From the NCBI GenBank assembly GCA_902810755.1, contig CADDYT010000007.1, positions 1-64,000 on the forward strand: DNA of 64,000 bases, read 5' to 3'. The notes under the pieces are model-generated. The model made no database searches. It saw nothing but the letters and a program-made list of their open reading frames with translations, and was not told the origin of the DNA. Positions 8,199-17,433 of this stretch are shown one piece after another. The number at the start of each line of letters is the position of its first letter. Position 1 is the stretch's first letter. The position numbers and the translations under genes are program-made. The stretch comes from Chloroflexota bacterium (lineage in GTDB: Bacteria; Chloroflexota; Ktedonobacteria; Ktedonobacterales; Ktedonobacteraceae).

Positions 8199-9598
8199 TG
8201 ATGCCACATACTGAAGATGAACACCATGACACAGGTAGTAGTATCGCTGTGGTCTTTCTCGCCAGTGACGCCAACCGCTACAGTATCAATGCGCTGGTTG
8301 GTGCCATAGAGCAAACGCCCGAATTAGACGCTATCAGGCTTGCCTTTGTGCATCCACATTCTGCTCCTGCCTGCAAAGAAGAGATTGAGCGTCTGATGCT
8401 GCAAGTCGGATCTGGTGGGACTGTCGTCGTTGCCTTCAGCTTCATGAGTTCGGCACTTGTGACAACGACTCAATTGCTCGCTTATCTGCAAACAGAACTG
8501 GCACCCCTACGTGAGCGCCTGCTGTTTGTGGCTGGCGGACCACATGCATCCGGCGATGCTACTGGAACGGTGGCAATGGGTTTTGACGTTGTTTTCGTTG
8601 GTGAGGGTGAGTGGTCGTTTGTCGAGTTTTTGCGCCAGCTTGGCGGGCGGAAGCGCGATGTTCGGGCGGTAAGGGGGATTGCTTTTGCCGAGCAAGAAAG
8701 TAGCGGAACTCGTCGGCTCGTGCGAACTGGACGCGCTCCGCTCATCCCCTTAGATGCTCGTTATCCTAGCATTGGCCTGAAACATCGCCGCCTGGGTGCG
8801 ATTGAGATTGGGCGGGGCTGTCCCCATGCCTGCGGATTTTGTCAGACCCCGTTTTTACATGGGGCGCGGATGCGCCACCGTTCTTTAGAGAATGTTCTGG
8901 AACATATTGAAGCGCTGGTCAGAGCAGGCTTCAAGGACATTCGCTTTATTACACCAGACTCGTTGGCCTATCTTTCCGATGATGGCGTCCATCCCGATTA
9001 CCATCGCCTTGAGCAAGCGCTGAGAGGAATGCAGGAGGTTGCCGGAGAGGCAAAGATCAAATTTGGGGAATTCCCCAGTGAGATGCGTCCTGAGTTTATC
9101 ACGCCAGAGGTAGCACAACTGCTGGATCGCTATTCTGATGCAGCCTATATTGCCATTGGAGCGCAATCAGGTAGTGAGCGAATGCTGGAAGCGATGCATC
9201 GTGAACATGACGTCGCTGCCGTTGAACGTGCTGTTTCTCACCTTGCAAAATATTGTCGCAAACTCAAGAAAATTTACGTGGACTTCATCGCAGGGCTACC
9301 AGGTGAAACTCCTCAAGACGAAGCTTTGAGCCAGGTGTTGATGGAGCGACTCACGCGGATCAGTTCGAAAGTTTGTATTCATAGCCATACGTTCATGCCT
9401 TTGCCAGGAACGCCGATGCAGTTCATGCCACCAGGCTCGGTTGGCAAAACAACTCGTCTCACGTTCCAGAAGCTCGCTCAACGCGGCCAGGAATGGGGAG
9501 ATTGGCAACAGCAAGAAGAGATCGCGCAGACAATTACCCTGTTCCGGCAAGGACAACGGCAGCATCCCCATATGCAGCAGAATGGAGAGAAAGCATGA
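8198..9598 (+). CDS. B12-binding-domain radical SAM protein (MJ_1487-like)
   Basis: The 466-residue protein has an N-terminal Rossmann-like domain resembling cobalamin-binding domains (VAGGPHASGD and FDVVFVGEGE near residues 110-140), though I see no DxHxxG cobalt-ligand motif. The radical SAM core follows, with the cluster motif CPHACGFC near residues 208-215. The architecture matches the TIGR04013/MJ_1487 family, whose substrate is not known to me. It would use a 4Fe-4S cluster and SAM to generate a radical. It overlaps the XRE-HEAT gene upstream by one base and the peptidase gene downstream by four (ATGA), so the three proteins are made together and likely serve one pathway. Confidence 0.85.
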   Translation: MMPHTEDEHHDTGSSIAVVFLASDANRYSINALVGAIEQTPELDAIRLAFVHPHSAPACKEEIERLMLQVGSGGTVVVAFSFMSSALVTTTQLLAYLQTELAPLRERLLFVAGGPHASGDATGTVAMGFDVVFVGEGEWSFVEFLRQLGGRKRDVRAVRGIAFAEQESSGTRRLVRTGRAPLIPLDARYPSIGLKHRRLGAIEIGRGCPHACGFCQTPFLHGARMRHRSLENVLEHIEALVRAGFKDIRFITPDSLAYLSDDGVHPDYHRLEQALRGMQEVAGEAKIKFGEFPSEMRPEFITPEVAQLLDRYSDAAYIAIGAQSGSERMLEAMHREHDVAAVERAVSHLAKYCRKLKKIYVDFIAGLPGETPQDEALSQVLMERLTRISSKVCIHSHTFMPLPGTPMQFMPPGSVGKTTRLTFQKLAQRGQEWGDWQQQEEIAQTITLFRQGQRQHPHMQQNGEKA

Positions 9599-10821
9599 AA
9601 CCCGCCAGTCCACTCGCTGCTGCTCTTCTTGCCCAGGAGAGCCAACAAGTTGCGTTTTTCCAACGACTGGTGCGAGCCAACAGCGTGAATGGCGCGCTGG
9701 CTGGTGCCTCTGATCCATCAGCACCCATCGAGCGAGCAGTTGCTGACATCATTGCAGAGGAGCTGGCTCGTCTGGGCTTTGAGCCAGAGTTCGTCGGAGT
9801 GACATCAGCGCGCCCCAATGTCGTGTGCTCTATCCCAGGTACAGAGCATGAAGGCAAGACCCTCATTCTCACAACCCATATGGATACTGTCGCTCCCAGC
9901 GGCTACAGCCGCGATCCCTGGGGTGGTCAAATCGAAGATGGACGACTCTATGGTCTGGGAGCGGCAGACGCGAAAGCGCAAATTGCGGCGATGGTGTACG
10001 CAATGGCAGCCCTGCGGCAAGCAGGTATCAAGCTCAAGGGGCAAGTCACGCTGGCTTTCGTCGTCGATGAAGAAAGCGGAGCGTGTTCACCTTATGGCAC
10101 GCGCTATTTGCTTGATCACGGCCATCTGACAGGCGATGGGGTGATCGTTGGCGAGCCAGGGAATGCCATGATTGCTATTGGACATCGTGGCCTGTACCGG
10201 TTCCGCCTGACGATCCAGGGTGAAGCAACGCACACAGGACGGAAAGCCTGGGAGCAGGGACGTGCGGGACGTAATGCCATTACTGATATGGCGCGCCTGA
10301 TTCACTCGCTTCTGGGTGTGTCACTACCTGAAACGTCGGTAGCATTATTTCCAGGACGGACATCGGTACTCACGTTTCCCACCCTCATTCGAGGCGGAAG
10401 CGGCATCAATGTAGTTCCCGATGCATGCGAGGCATATGGCGATGCGCGCCTGCTTCCGGGCCTCGGTGCAGAGGACATCAAACAACTGCTCATGACACAT
10501 CTCAAAGACCTTTCCATTGACCGCTACCAGCTTGAAGATCTCTTGATTGTCCCAGCAGCGGAAACTTCGCCCCATGCTGAGATTGTGCAGGTGCTTGCTT
10601 CAGCAGTGAGGACACTGACCGGGAAGTTCCCTCCACTGCTGGGCAGCGGTCCCGCTTGCGACGGTTGGATGTATATCAGCAGAGGTATTCCAACGGTCTG
10701 TGGATATGGCGTCATGTGTGGCGGTGTGCATGGCGCGGACGAATGGGCAGATCTGAACAGTTTGCGCACAGCCACAGAAGTCTATGCGATAACGGCAATG
10801 CAATTTCTCAAAGAAGAATGA
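9595..10821 (+). CDS. M20-family metallopeptidase / deacylase
   Basis: The 408-residue enzyme starts at ATG 9595, overlapping the radical SAM stop. It carries the M20 zinc-ligand layout: TTHMDTVAP (His and Asp near residues 98-100), GLGAADAKAQ (bridging Asp), DEESGA (catalytic and zinc Glu), GEPGNA, and a C-terminal GGVHGADEW His. M20 enzymes (ArgE, DapE, carboxypeptidase and acetylornithine deacetylase types) hydrolyse amide bonds of small N-acyl or peptide substrates. The substrate cannot be told from sequence. Coupling to the radical SAM gene suggests it trims or deprotects the same small molecule or peptide. An upstream in-frame extension exists but lies inside the radical SAM gene, so it was not used. 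Confidence 0.85.
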   Translation: MKPASPLAAALLAQESQQVAFFQRLVRANSVNGALAGASDPSAPIERAVADIIAEELARLGFEPEFVGVTSARPNVVCSIPGTEHEGKTLILTTHMDTVAPSGYSRDPWGGQIEDGRLYGLGAADAKAQIAAMVYAMAALRQAGIKLKGQVTLAFVVDEESGACSPYGTRYLLDHGHLTGDGVIVGEPGNAMIAIGHRGLYRFRLTIQGEATHTGRKAWEQGRAGRNAITDMARLIHSLLGVSLPETSVALFPGRTSVLTFPTLIRGGSGINVVPDACEAYGDARLLPGLGAEDIKQLLMTHLKDLSIDRYQLEDLLIVPAAETSPHAEIVQVLASAVRTLTGKFPPLLGSGPACDGWMYISRGIPTVCGYGVMCGGVHGADEWADLNSLRTATEVYAITAMQFLKEE

Positions 10822-10930
10822 TACTGCCTGGCAGGATAGTCGAGATCACACTGATGACGGATGCTCTGTGAGAGGAAACATGGTATACTGGTAGCAGATG
10901 ATGTGACTTTCTTGCCAGGAGTGCAAATAC

Positions 10931-11176
10931 ATGAGCCTCGTCATACCTGATGATCTGCTGCGTGCTGCCAATATCTCCGCCGCAGAATTACAACGAGAAA
11001 TTGCGGTCTTGCTGTTTCAACAGGAGAAACTCACGCTTGGACAGGCCAGCGCTTTTGCTGGCATGAGCCAGATGGAGTTTGGGCGATTGCTGGCCAGTCG
11101 TCATATTCCGGTCCATTACGATGAGCAGGAGTTTGCTGACGATCTGGAGACGCTGCGTCGGTTAGGCCAGTTATGA
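10931..11176 (+). CDS. UPF0175 antitoxin
   Basis: The 81-residue protein has the UPF0175 pattern: a short N-terminal strand, a helix (LQREIAVLLFQQEKLTLGQASAFAGMS) and a helix-turn-helix-like end (FGRLLASRHIPVHYDEQEF). Members pair with DUF3368 PIN-domain toxins. The ribosome site (ccaggag) lies 9 bp upstream, and a TATACT -10-like box at 10884-10889 precedes it. Its stop overlaps the toxin start (ATGA), the usual arrangement for a type II toxin-antitoxin pair. Confidence 0.85.
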   Translation: MSLVIPDDLLRAANISAAELQREIAVLLFQQEKLTLGQASAFAGMSQMEFGRLLASRHIPVHYDEQEFADDLETLRRLGQL

Positions 11177-11661
11177 TCGTCGTGAGCAATACCTCGCCTC
11201 TTATCAACCTTGCAGCAAGTGGGCAACTTGACCTTCTTCAGCGCCTCTATGGCACGATTCTTATCCCCCAGGCCGTTTATCACGAGATCGTCGTCAAAGG
11301 CTCCGGACAAGCAGGGGCAACCGAAGTTCAGACGTTCTGGTGGTTTGAGCGGTATCAGGTGCAAGATAGAGCGTTGGTCAAGCGTCTTGAACAGCAGCTT
11401 GATGCCGGTGAAGCAGAGGCCATTGCCCTCGCCGTTGAACAGAAGGCCGATTTGCTTCTGCTTGATGAGCGCCGTGGACGAATGATCGCCCGGCAACTAG
11501 GCGTGGCAGTGACAGGTTTGCTCGGTGTGCTTCTGGTTGCCAAACAGCGTGGCTATCTTGCCGCTGTTCGACCTGTTCTTCACGATTTGATGACCAAAGC
11601 TGGCTTCTGGATTGCTCCAGAACTGTTTGTGCGCGTCCTGGAGAGCGCGGGTGAAGTGTAA
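11173..11661 (+). CDS. DUF3368 PIN-domain toxin
   Basis: This 162-residue protein belongs to the PIN-like nuclease group. The acidic residues expected for metal binding are in order: SNTSPLI at residues 5-11, VYHEIV near 37-42, DAGEAEAIALA near 81-91, and LLLDERRGR near 98-106. Such toxins cleave RNA when free of antitoxin. It is translationally coupled to the UPF0175 gene. The Asp usually found in the first motif (D-x-S/T) is Asn here (SNTSPL), which is common in DUF3368 members and may change activity. The pair may stabilise the mobile region or act in defence. Confidence 0.85.
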   Translation: MIVVSNTSPLINLAASGQLDLLQRLYGTILIPQAVYHEIVVKGSGQAGATEVQTFWWFERYQVQDRALVKRLEQQLDAGEAEAIALAVEQKADLLLLDERRGRMIARQLGVAVTGLLGVLLVAKQRGYLAAVRPVLHDLMTKAGFWIAPELFVRVLESAGEV

Positions 11662-11794
11662 GCCCATCAGTAGTGACGGCTTTAACAGCTACCTTTATAA
11701 AGTTGCTTATTTGCTCCTCTCTCAGTTCTTGCTCAGCAGCTTTTTTCGCAATTATCTCTAGTATTGTTTTTATTATGTTTTCTTCGAGTTTCAT
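11378..11794 (-). CDS. possible truncated small gene antisense to the PIN toxin
   Basis: A minus-strand frame from ATG 11794 (gagaggct upstream) encodes a convincing helical, charged N-terminus of about 45 residues (KLEENIIKTILEIIAKKAAE, then EQISNFIKVAVKAVTTDG). It then runs antisense through the toxin gene, where its composition becomes Arg/Ser/Gln-rich and unlike a protein. Probably only 11660-11794 is a relic of a gene cut off when the toxin-antitoxin pair arrived. Function is unknown and expression is doubtful. Confidence 0.2.
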   Translation of the reverse strand: MKLEENIIKTILEIIAKKAAEQELREEQISNFIKVAVKAVTTDGLTLHPRSPGRAQTVLEQSRSQLWSSNREEQVEQRQDSHAVWQPEAHRANLSLPRLVAGRSFVHGAHQAEANRPSVQRRGQWPLLHRHQAAVQDA

Positions 11795-11843
11795 AAAGTA
11801 GCCTCTCGCTCTTGTGAGATGGATTGGCCTGGTGATGATAGTG

Positions 11844-12530
11844 CTATCCTGCTGCTTGATCAAAAAGAGTCTGATAGTCAGTCGTCACTGAAAAGTAGAC
11901 TTTCCTGAGAAAGCTGAGGAACCAGAGGCTACACGTTGGTTTCTCCTGGGGAATGGCATACATGCATGCAAAAACATCGCCCTCGCCAGCCGCCACATAG
12001 TGTGCGCCTTTGCACAGAAGTAACTGAATGTCCGTTGCATATTTCTGCATATCCCATTGCCGATGGATTGTAAATGAGATGTTTTGTGGAAGCATCTGCC
12101 TTGTATAGAAGTAATACAATCCCCGTGTCATCATGGACAATCCCGCAGTGATTGATTGGTCAGGAAGTTGTATACCATACACAAAGCCAGCGAAGAGGCC
12201 GGAAGGGGTAAATCTCGACATAAGTTGTGCCTGCATGACATGGAGAGCCATCAGAGATTGTTTCCGTTTAACAGCCCGTGCAAGCTTCGGAAAAAGGGAC
12301 TTAGAAACTGGATGTTCTGACCCCTCGATATCCAGCACCAGAAAATCCCTGAAATAGGTATCCAGGCGCGACTTCAAATCATTATTGCCGTGTGAGCAAG
12401 CATAAACTTTGGGAGAGTTGCCAGGAACACCACTGGTGTATAGACATTGGGGAATAACATGGTCGCGGGTTAATACCGCCTGCTCGCAGCAGTATGGGCA
12501 TACACCGGTCATCTTCTTACGATTTGCCAT
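11844..12530 (-). CDS. HNH-endonuclease-like protein
   Basis: The 228-residue protein starts at ATG 12530, with gaggagg 6 bp upstream. Near the N-terminus it shows CPYCCEQAVLTRDHVIPQCLY, the Cys-x-x-Cys and DH-x-x-P arrangement of HNH-type nucleases, followed by GNNDLKS, which may supply the Asn. The rest is a mixed alpha/beta domain without membrane spans that I do not recognise. It ends near the toxin-antitoxin pair, convergently, and lies downstream of the adenine methylase operon on the same strand. The region before its start (12531-12713) is AT-rich. A restriction or defence role is inferred from the motif and location. Confidence 0.6.
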   Translation of the reverse strand: MANRKKMTGVCPYCCEQAVLTRDHVIPQCLYTSGVPGNSPKVYACSHGNNDLKSRLDTYFRDFLVLDIEGSEHPVSKSLFPKLARAVKRKQSLMALHVMQAQLMSRFTPSGLFAGFVYGIQLPDQSITAGLSMMTRGLYYFYTRQMLPQNISFTIHRQWDMQKYATDIQLLLCKGAHYVAAGEGDVFACMYAIPQEKPTCSLWFLSFLRKVYFSVTTDYQTLFDQAAG

Positions 12531-12713
12531 TTCTGGCCTCCTCAAAAAGAATAGAAACCCAGGTGAAGGCAGCAGCGTTGCGCCGACACTGTTACCAATA
12601 GTATATCATAGCTTGTCAACACGACGTCAGTACTTTTTGCGATATGTCAATGAGCGTCTGGTGATTAAACAGAGGGATATAGTGATACCAGTTTCCTGAT
12701 ACCACCATGTATG

Positions 12714-15700
12714 CTACACCTGCATCGTCTTCTCTTCGTGCGCTACAGAGGTATCAGCCGGTGGCGGCTCCAGTCGGGTGTGATAGGGCTGGCCGCTCTC
12801 TATGGCGCGTTGCAGTTCATCGTAAATCTCTAAAATTACGCGTTTGGTGCGGTACTCGCCGTACTCCTTCTCGTCCTTGCGCTTCACTATCGGGAACGTC
12901 TCCATGATGTAGTCCACATCCGCGCGCGCGATGCCGTAGAGGTGGAAGTAGGCCGCGTCCAGTTCGCAGCGTAGCAGGAAGCGTCGCTGCTCATCCCAGC
13001 GAAACGGTGGCCCCTCATAGCCACACTCGCGCGCGAACTCGCGCAAGTCCCACGCCGTGTAGGTCAGTTCCAGCGCGCGTGGCAGCACCCACTGGCCCAC
13101 TGTCCCTGCGCTCTCCCACGCGCAAACCTTCGTGTATTGTTCCGGCGGCAAGACAGGCAATTGCTTGACGATAAAGAAGTTTAGATGTGTTCCACCAGCT
13201 TTTTGACGCGCGATAAAATCTGCAACAAATGAGGATATGTTTGTGTTAAGGCAAAGTAATTCATCAGAACGAGAAATCTCCGCAATAGCTAGAGGTAAGT
13301 TGTTGCCACAAGGCACAGCAGGGATGATGCTGAAGATGGCTGTTCTGACATCTGTGGAGCGGGCAATATCACGGAAAGCCAGTAGTCCTTTGCTTCTACT
13401 GTTCAGTATATCGGGCATGTGTGACTCATGCACCCAGTAGCGCGGTTGTGTGAGACACGCGGGGTTGGCATGCTGAATGCCATTCATGTCGTAGCTTTCG
13501 GGTCTGGCCTCAAGCGTGTAGGAGCCGAAGCGGTGATCGAAATGCGAGATCATCTTGCCCTCATAGAGCGGCAGGCAACGTTCCTTACCTTTATAAAAGA
13601 TGTTGCCGCGCAACTCCCATCCATCACTGACCAGTTGTGTGTAGGTACGAAAAAGGTGGGCGTCATTTGTCATATCGAACATCCTGCTAAAGGTCACGTT
13701 CCAGGGATTCATTTCTACTGGCTCGTCTTGTATCAAAACAGGCAGGCGCTGATAGATAGCTCTGGTGAGTTCGCTGTCGCGGCGAGAGCGGAAGATGGGA
13801 CAGGTGCGCGTGTTAGGATTGATCAGGCGCAGGTCTTCGGCGGTCAACGTGAAACGACGGGCATCATCTTCCAGATCAAAGGTTGAATGTAAGAAGAAGG
13901 CAAACTCCGCGCCATGCAAGACGGGATGTTGCTGGCCTGCGAGCGTGAGCAGACAGAATTTGTAACGGCTATCAACGTCAGCGAATATTCCAGCTATGTT
14001 ATCGAAATCGTAGAGACTAACCAGTGTGTGAGATGTAGTAATGTCCTGGAAAAATACTTTTGTCGTGTCATCAGTAGCGATGCCAGAGGGGACGATGCAG
14101 CCGACGCGCCCGGTCGTTGTGATAAGCTGGCGCATGGTTTCGGCGAAGATGGTATAGGTGTTGACATCGCCGCGCCCGCAGAGGGGATAGCGCCCGCTGT
14201 TACGCACGAAATGGCTCTCGCCCTGCGCGGCGCGTTGGGCATCCTGAAACTGTTGGAACAACGCGGCATCTTCATAAGCCAGCGTGGCGATCATGCGGCG
14301 GCGCTGCGCGGCATTGGCGGCGCTGGCAATATCGGGGCGTCTGGCGGCGAACCATTCTTTTTCCTGTATCTTAATGCGCTCCCAGGGCGGGTTGCCCAGC
14401 ACGACATCGAAGCCGCCGCTCCAGCCAGTCTGCGCGTTTGCGGGCGTTTCGCCGTCGGCGGGCAGGCGGAAGACATCGGGGAAGGCCAGGTGCCAGTGGA
14501 AGAACTGGTACTGCCTGCTCAGGCGCGTGATCTCGTCGCGCGTCTCCCGCAGCCATTGGGGCAACTGGTCGGGGTCACTGGCCTGCTCAATCTTGCGATA
14601 TATCTCTTCTGTGACGGGTTCAAGTCCGTCATTGGTCTTTTTCCAGACGAAGGCGGCGCACCATGCGTCGGCGCGCAGCTTGAGCGCGCGATACTGGGCG
14701 GAGACGCGCTCGCGGAAATAGGCTTCTTGCTTGTGATGCACCGCTGTCACGGTATCATCATCGATGCTGGCGACGACCTGCATGCCGCGTTCTAGCGCGT
14801 GCTGCTTTTGTAAGGGAACATTCTGCGCGTTCCACAGGCTCTGATTGCCCTCGCGCTCCTGCCTGTTGCGCTTCTTGAAGCGGCGACAGGCCTCCTTCAG
14901 ATCACCCTCCACCGGCTCAAACGCCTGCTCAGGAATACCATCGGCGAGCAGGGCGGGCGTGGCCCCGAAGAGGCTGTTGCCGCACTGAATGTGATGATCG
15001 AGAAACGAGAGCGGCTTGCCTGGCTCAATCGCCTCCATCCACAGGCTCACCTTGCACAGTTCCACCGCCATGGGGTTAATGTCCACGCCATAGATGCAAT
15101 GACCGACGACATCGCGCAGCGCCCGCCGCCGCTCAGCCGCGCCGGGTTCGTCGTCGCCCGTGCGCACCATTGCCAGACGTTTGGCGATGCGATGCGCGGC
15201 AGCGATCAGGAAGTGACCACTGCCACAGGCCGGGTCGCAGACTTTGAGGTTGAGGATGGCCTGTTCCGCGTTGTTCTGCCGACACGCCTCCTCCAGCACG
15301 GGATCAAGCGCCGTGTCGAGCAGGCTGGTAATCAGGCTGGTGGGTGTGTAGTAGCTGCCGCTCGTCTTGCGCTCGTTGCCACCCGCGCTTTGCAGGTCAA
15401 ATTGCGCGGCCTCCAGATGGATGACGGGGTGCAGTTCCAGTAACGACTCGTAAACGCTGCCCAGTTCTTCCGAGCCGAGATTTTTGTAATCGACGGGGCG
15501 ACGGCGCTGCCTGTCCTGCGTGAAGGCCAGCGCCCGCATGGCGTCTAACAGGTCATGGTTGGCAAGCTCGCAGCCGTGCAGGTCGCTGACGGATTCGCGG
15601 GCGAAGAGGAAGCCATTGAGCGCGGGCAGGCCCAGTTCGGGATAGCCGCCATCCTGGCCCAGCAGATCCATGACGAGAGCAAGCGCGTAGTAGAGGTCGG

Positions 15701-16715
15701 CGTGGCGCGTGCCGCTGCGGCGTCCGGCCAACTGGCGCAAGCGTTGCGTCGAGTAGTAGTGCAGGTAGCGTTCACGCGCGGCCTCGTCAGCATCGGGTCG
15801 GAAGAGAATGTCACGATCCTCCGCAACAAACAGCACGATTAGACGGTAGACCAGACGCAGCAGTTGGCGATAATAGTCCTGTGTCGAGAGTTCGCCAGAA
15901 CGCAATTTGTCGCGCAAACGCTGATTGTTGGCGGAGAGAAAGCCGCGTCCCAGCGCCTCAATCGCCGCTTTGACGCCATCGCGCAGGCTGTCCAGGACGC
16001 GGATACCCTGTCGCTGCGCCTCCTGCAGCCAGCGTTCCAGCCAGCACTCGGCGGGCTGCGCACCCTCGAAACGTGACTCGTGGCAGAGCAGCCAGAACAA
16101 GACGAAATCGCTATAAACTTCGCCCTCCATCATGGCTTCCAGATCAAACTCAAGATACGCCTGGCGCGTCATACTGACATTATTGCGCACCAGGCGCAGC
16201 ACGCATCCATTGGAGACGATGCCCCAGAGATACTGCGGCGCGCGATTGACTACCTCCTGGACGAGACTATAAGGACTGGTGCGCAACGTGCTACCGCGCC
16301 CACGAGTTCGCTCGTCCAAGCCCAGTTTGTAGCTCACAAGGTGAATGGGGGTGTGGTTCCAGCGATGCGAGACGGGATAGCTCTTCTCACTCATCTCGAT
16401 AGGCGGGGCAGGCGTCAGCCAGCCATAGCCCAGTTCAGAGAAGAGTGGCAGCAGCCAGCGTTCTCTGGTCAGCGTTGTACCGCTATCAGCCACAGGGAGC
16501 TTCTGGCGTGCCGTCTGGAAGCGCCGCCAGAGAGTCTGCAAGCGTTGCCAGCTCTGGTTCATGACCTCATTGAGCCGCTCGCCCTCGTGATGATACGACG
16601 CGGCAGTCAACCCTTCGACGCTGTTACTATCCAGCACGGCGATGCGCTCAAGCACGTCAACGGGCAACAAAGCTCCCTCGCTATGCACCGTCGTGAACCA
16701 CTGAGACTTCTGCAT
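12714..16715 (-). CDS. large N6-adenine DNA methylase (DrmMI/PglX-like, type IIG-like fold)
   Basis: The 1333-residue protein carries the SAM-binding motif [10 protein letters not shown] near residue 495 and the catalytic NPPW motif near residue 773, the signature of N6-adenine (gamma-class) methylases. A helical N-terminal region (1-470) contains [11 protein letters not shown] and a segment ending in [11 protein letters not shown], typical of Eco57I/PglX-type enzymes. The C-terminal third should hold target recognition and ends in a conserved EKEYGEYRT...PPAD tail. I see no clear PD-(D/E)XK nuclease in it. ATG 16715 has ggggagag upstream. It is the last gene of a tight four-gene operon (gaps about 50 bp) with two helicases, matching the methylase role in class 1 DISARM, where it marks self DNA. 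A homologous tail fragment occurs at 30015-30212. Confidence 0.85.
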   Translation of the reverse strand: MQKSQWFTTVHSEGALLPVDVLERIAVLDSNSVEGLTAASYHHEGERLNEVMNQSWQRLQTLWRRFQTARQKLPVADSGTTLTRERWLLPLFSELGYGWLTPAPPIEMSEKSYPVSHRWNHTPIHLVSYKLGLDERTRGRGSTLRTSPYSLVQEVVNRAPQYLWGIVSNGCVLRLVRNNVSMTRQAYLEFDLEAMMEGEVYSDFVLFWLLCHESRFEGAQPAECWLERWLQEAQRQGIRVLDSLRDGVKAAIEALGRGFLSANNQRLRDKLRSGELSTQDYYRQLLRLVYRLIVLFVAEDRDILFRPDADEAARERYLHYYSTQRLRQLAGRRSGTRHADLYYALALVMDLLGQDGGYPELGLPALNGFLFARESVSDLHGCELANHDLLDAMRALAFTQDRQRRRPVDYKNLGSEELGSVYESLLELHPVIHLEAAQFDLQSAGGNERKTSGSYYTPTSLITSLLDTALDPVLEEACRQNNAEQAILNLKVCDPACGSGHFLIAAAHRIAKRLAMVRTGDDEPGAAERRRALRDVVGHCIYGVDINPMAVELCKVSLWMEAIEPGKPLSFLDHHIQCGNSLFGATPALLADGIPEQAFEPVEGDLKEACRRFKKRNRQEREGNQSLWNAQNVPLQKQHALERGMQVVASIDDDTVTAVHHKQEAYFRERVSAQYRALKLRADAWCAAFVWKKTNDGLEPVTEEIYRKIEQASDPDQLPQWLRETRDEITRLSRQYQFFHWHLAFPDVFRLPADGETPANAQTGWSGGFDVVLGNPPWERIKIQEKEWFAARRPDIASAANAAQRRRMIATLAYEDAALFQQFQDAQRAAQGESHFVRNSGRYPLCGRGDVNTYTIFAETMRQLITTTGRVGCIVPSGIATDDTTKVFFQDITTSHTLVSLYDFDNIAGIFADVDSRYKFCLLTLAGQQHPVLHGAEFAFFLHSTFDLEDDARRFTLTAEDLRLINPNTRTCPIFRSRRDSELTRAIYQRLPVLIQDEPVEMNPWNVTFSRMFDMTNDAHLFRTYTQLVSDGWELRGNIFYKGKERCLPLYEGKMISHFDHRFGSYTLEARPESYDMNGIQHANPACLTQPRYWVHESHMPDILNSRSKGLLAFRDIARSTDVRTAIFSIIPAVPCGNNLPLAIAEISRSDELLCLNTNISSFVADFIARQKAGGTHLNFFIVKQLPVLPPEQYTKVCAWESAGTVGQWVLPRALELTYTAWDLREFARECGYEGPPFRWDEQRRFLLRCELDAAYFHLYGIARADVDYIMETFPIVKRKDEKEYGEYRTKRVILEIYDELQRAIESGQPYHTRLEPPPADTSVAHEEKTMQV

Positions 16716-16763
16716 AATACTCTCTCCCCCTTACTGATCCGTGGGCGTTCAATGAAATATGCA

Positions 16764-17384
16764 TTATGGTAATGTCGCCCGACATTTGGGACAAAATTTC
16801 GCGTCCGGCAACGCTGTCGTCGCGCAAACCGGACAGATTTTTGGGCGTTGGATAGCAGGTGTGCCACAGTATTGACAAAATTCAGCCCCTACCACGAGCG
16901 GTTTGTGGCAGACGCGGCACTGCCCCTCGGTCGGCGGAAGAATACCTAACTGAGCTTCCAACGCAGCAACTTCACGTTTGCGCTGCAGCTCCTGCCCCTG
17001 CTTCTCTTTATGAGACTCCATGAACACTCGTATGAGATAGCTCGGCAGCATAATGTAAGGAAAAATGATGTAGAGGATGACATATCCAGGTGCAGTACTG
17101 ACCATCTTGCCTTGATGCAGCGCCTGTTCCTGCACCGCGCCTCGTAAAGTCAATGCCCCACGCTTGTCTATCACCATGACACAGATCGCCTCTATCATGA
17201 GTCCCATGACTGCCACCCCACCTATGCTGTTAGCAGATGAAACAGACATAGAAATAACCATGCAGAGCGCACAAAGGGCGAAAAAGGCAACCAGAGCAAT
17301 AAAAGCGTTGCGACGGTAGCTATGGTACTGGCCCGATTGATTGTTGTACATCTGTTGCTGTTGTGGCCCTGGATACTGGTACAT
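16764..17384 (-). CDS. membrane protein with double zinc ribbon, embedded in the defence operon
   Basis: The 206-residue protein has a Gln/Tyr-rich N-terminus (PGPQQQQMYNNQ), two or three hydrophobic helices between about residues 27-75 and 95-125, and a charged coiled stretch (SHKEKQGQELQRKREVAAL). Two zinc ribbons of the double-zinc-ribbon type follow: CRVCHKPL...CQYC and CPVCATTA...CPKC. A strong ribosome site (gggagg) precedes ATG 17384. It lies between the SNF2 helicase and the methylase with about 50 bp on each side, so it is very likely co-transcribed. Classical DISARM has no such member. It may tether the complex at the membrane or sense entering DNA, but it could also be a neutral passenger. 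Confidence 0.7.
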   Translation of the reverse strand: MYQYPGPQQQQMYNNQSGQYHSYRRNAFIALVAFFALCALCMVISMSVSSANSIGGVAVMGLMIEAICVMVIDKRGALTLRGAVQEQALHQGKMVSTAPGYVILYIIFPYIMLPSYLIRVFMESHKEKQGQELQRKREVAALEAQLGILPPTEGQCRVCHKPLVVGAEFCQYCGTPAIQRPKICPVCATTALPDAKFCPKCRATLP

Positions 17385-17433
17385 AACCGTTCCTCCCGCC
17401 TAGAGATGTTCGCCCCTACGGAATTGATACATT

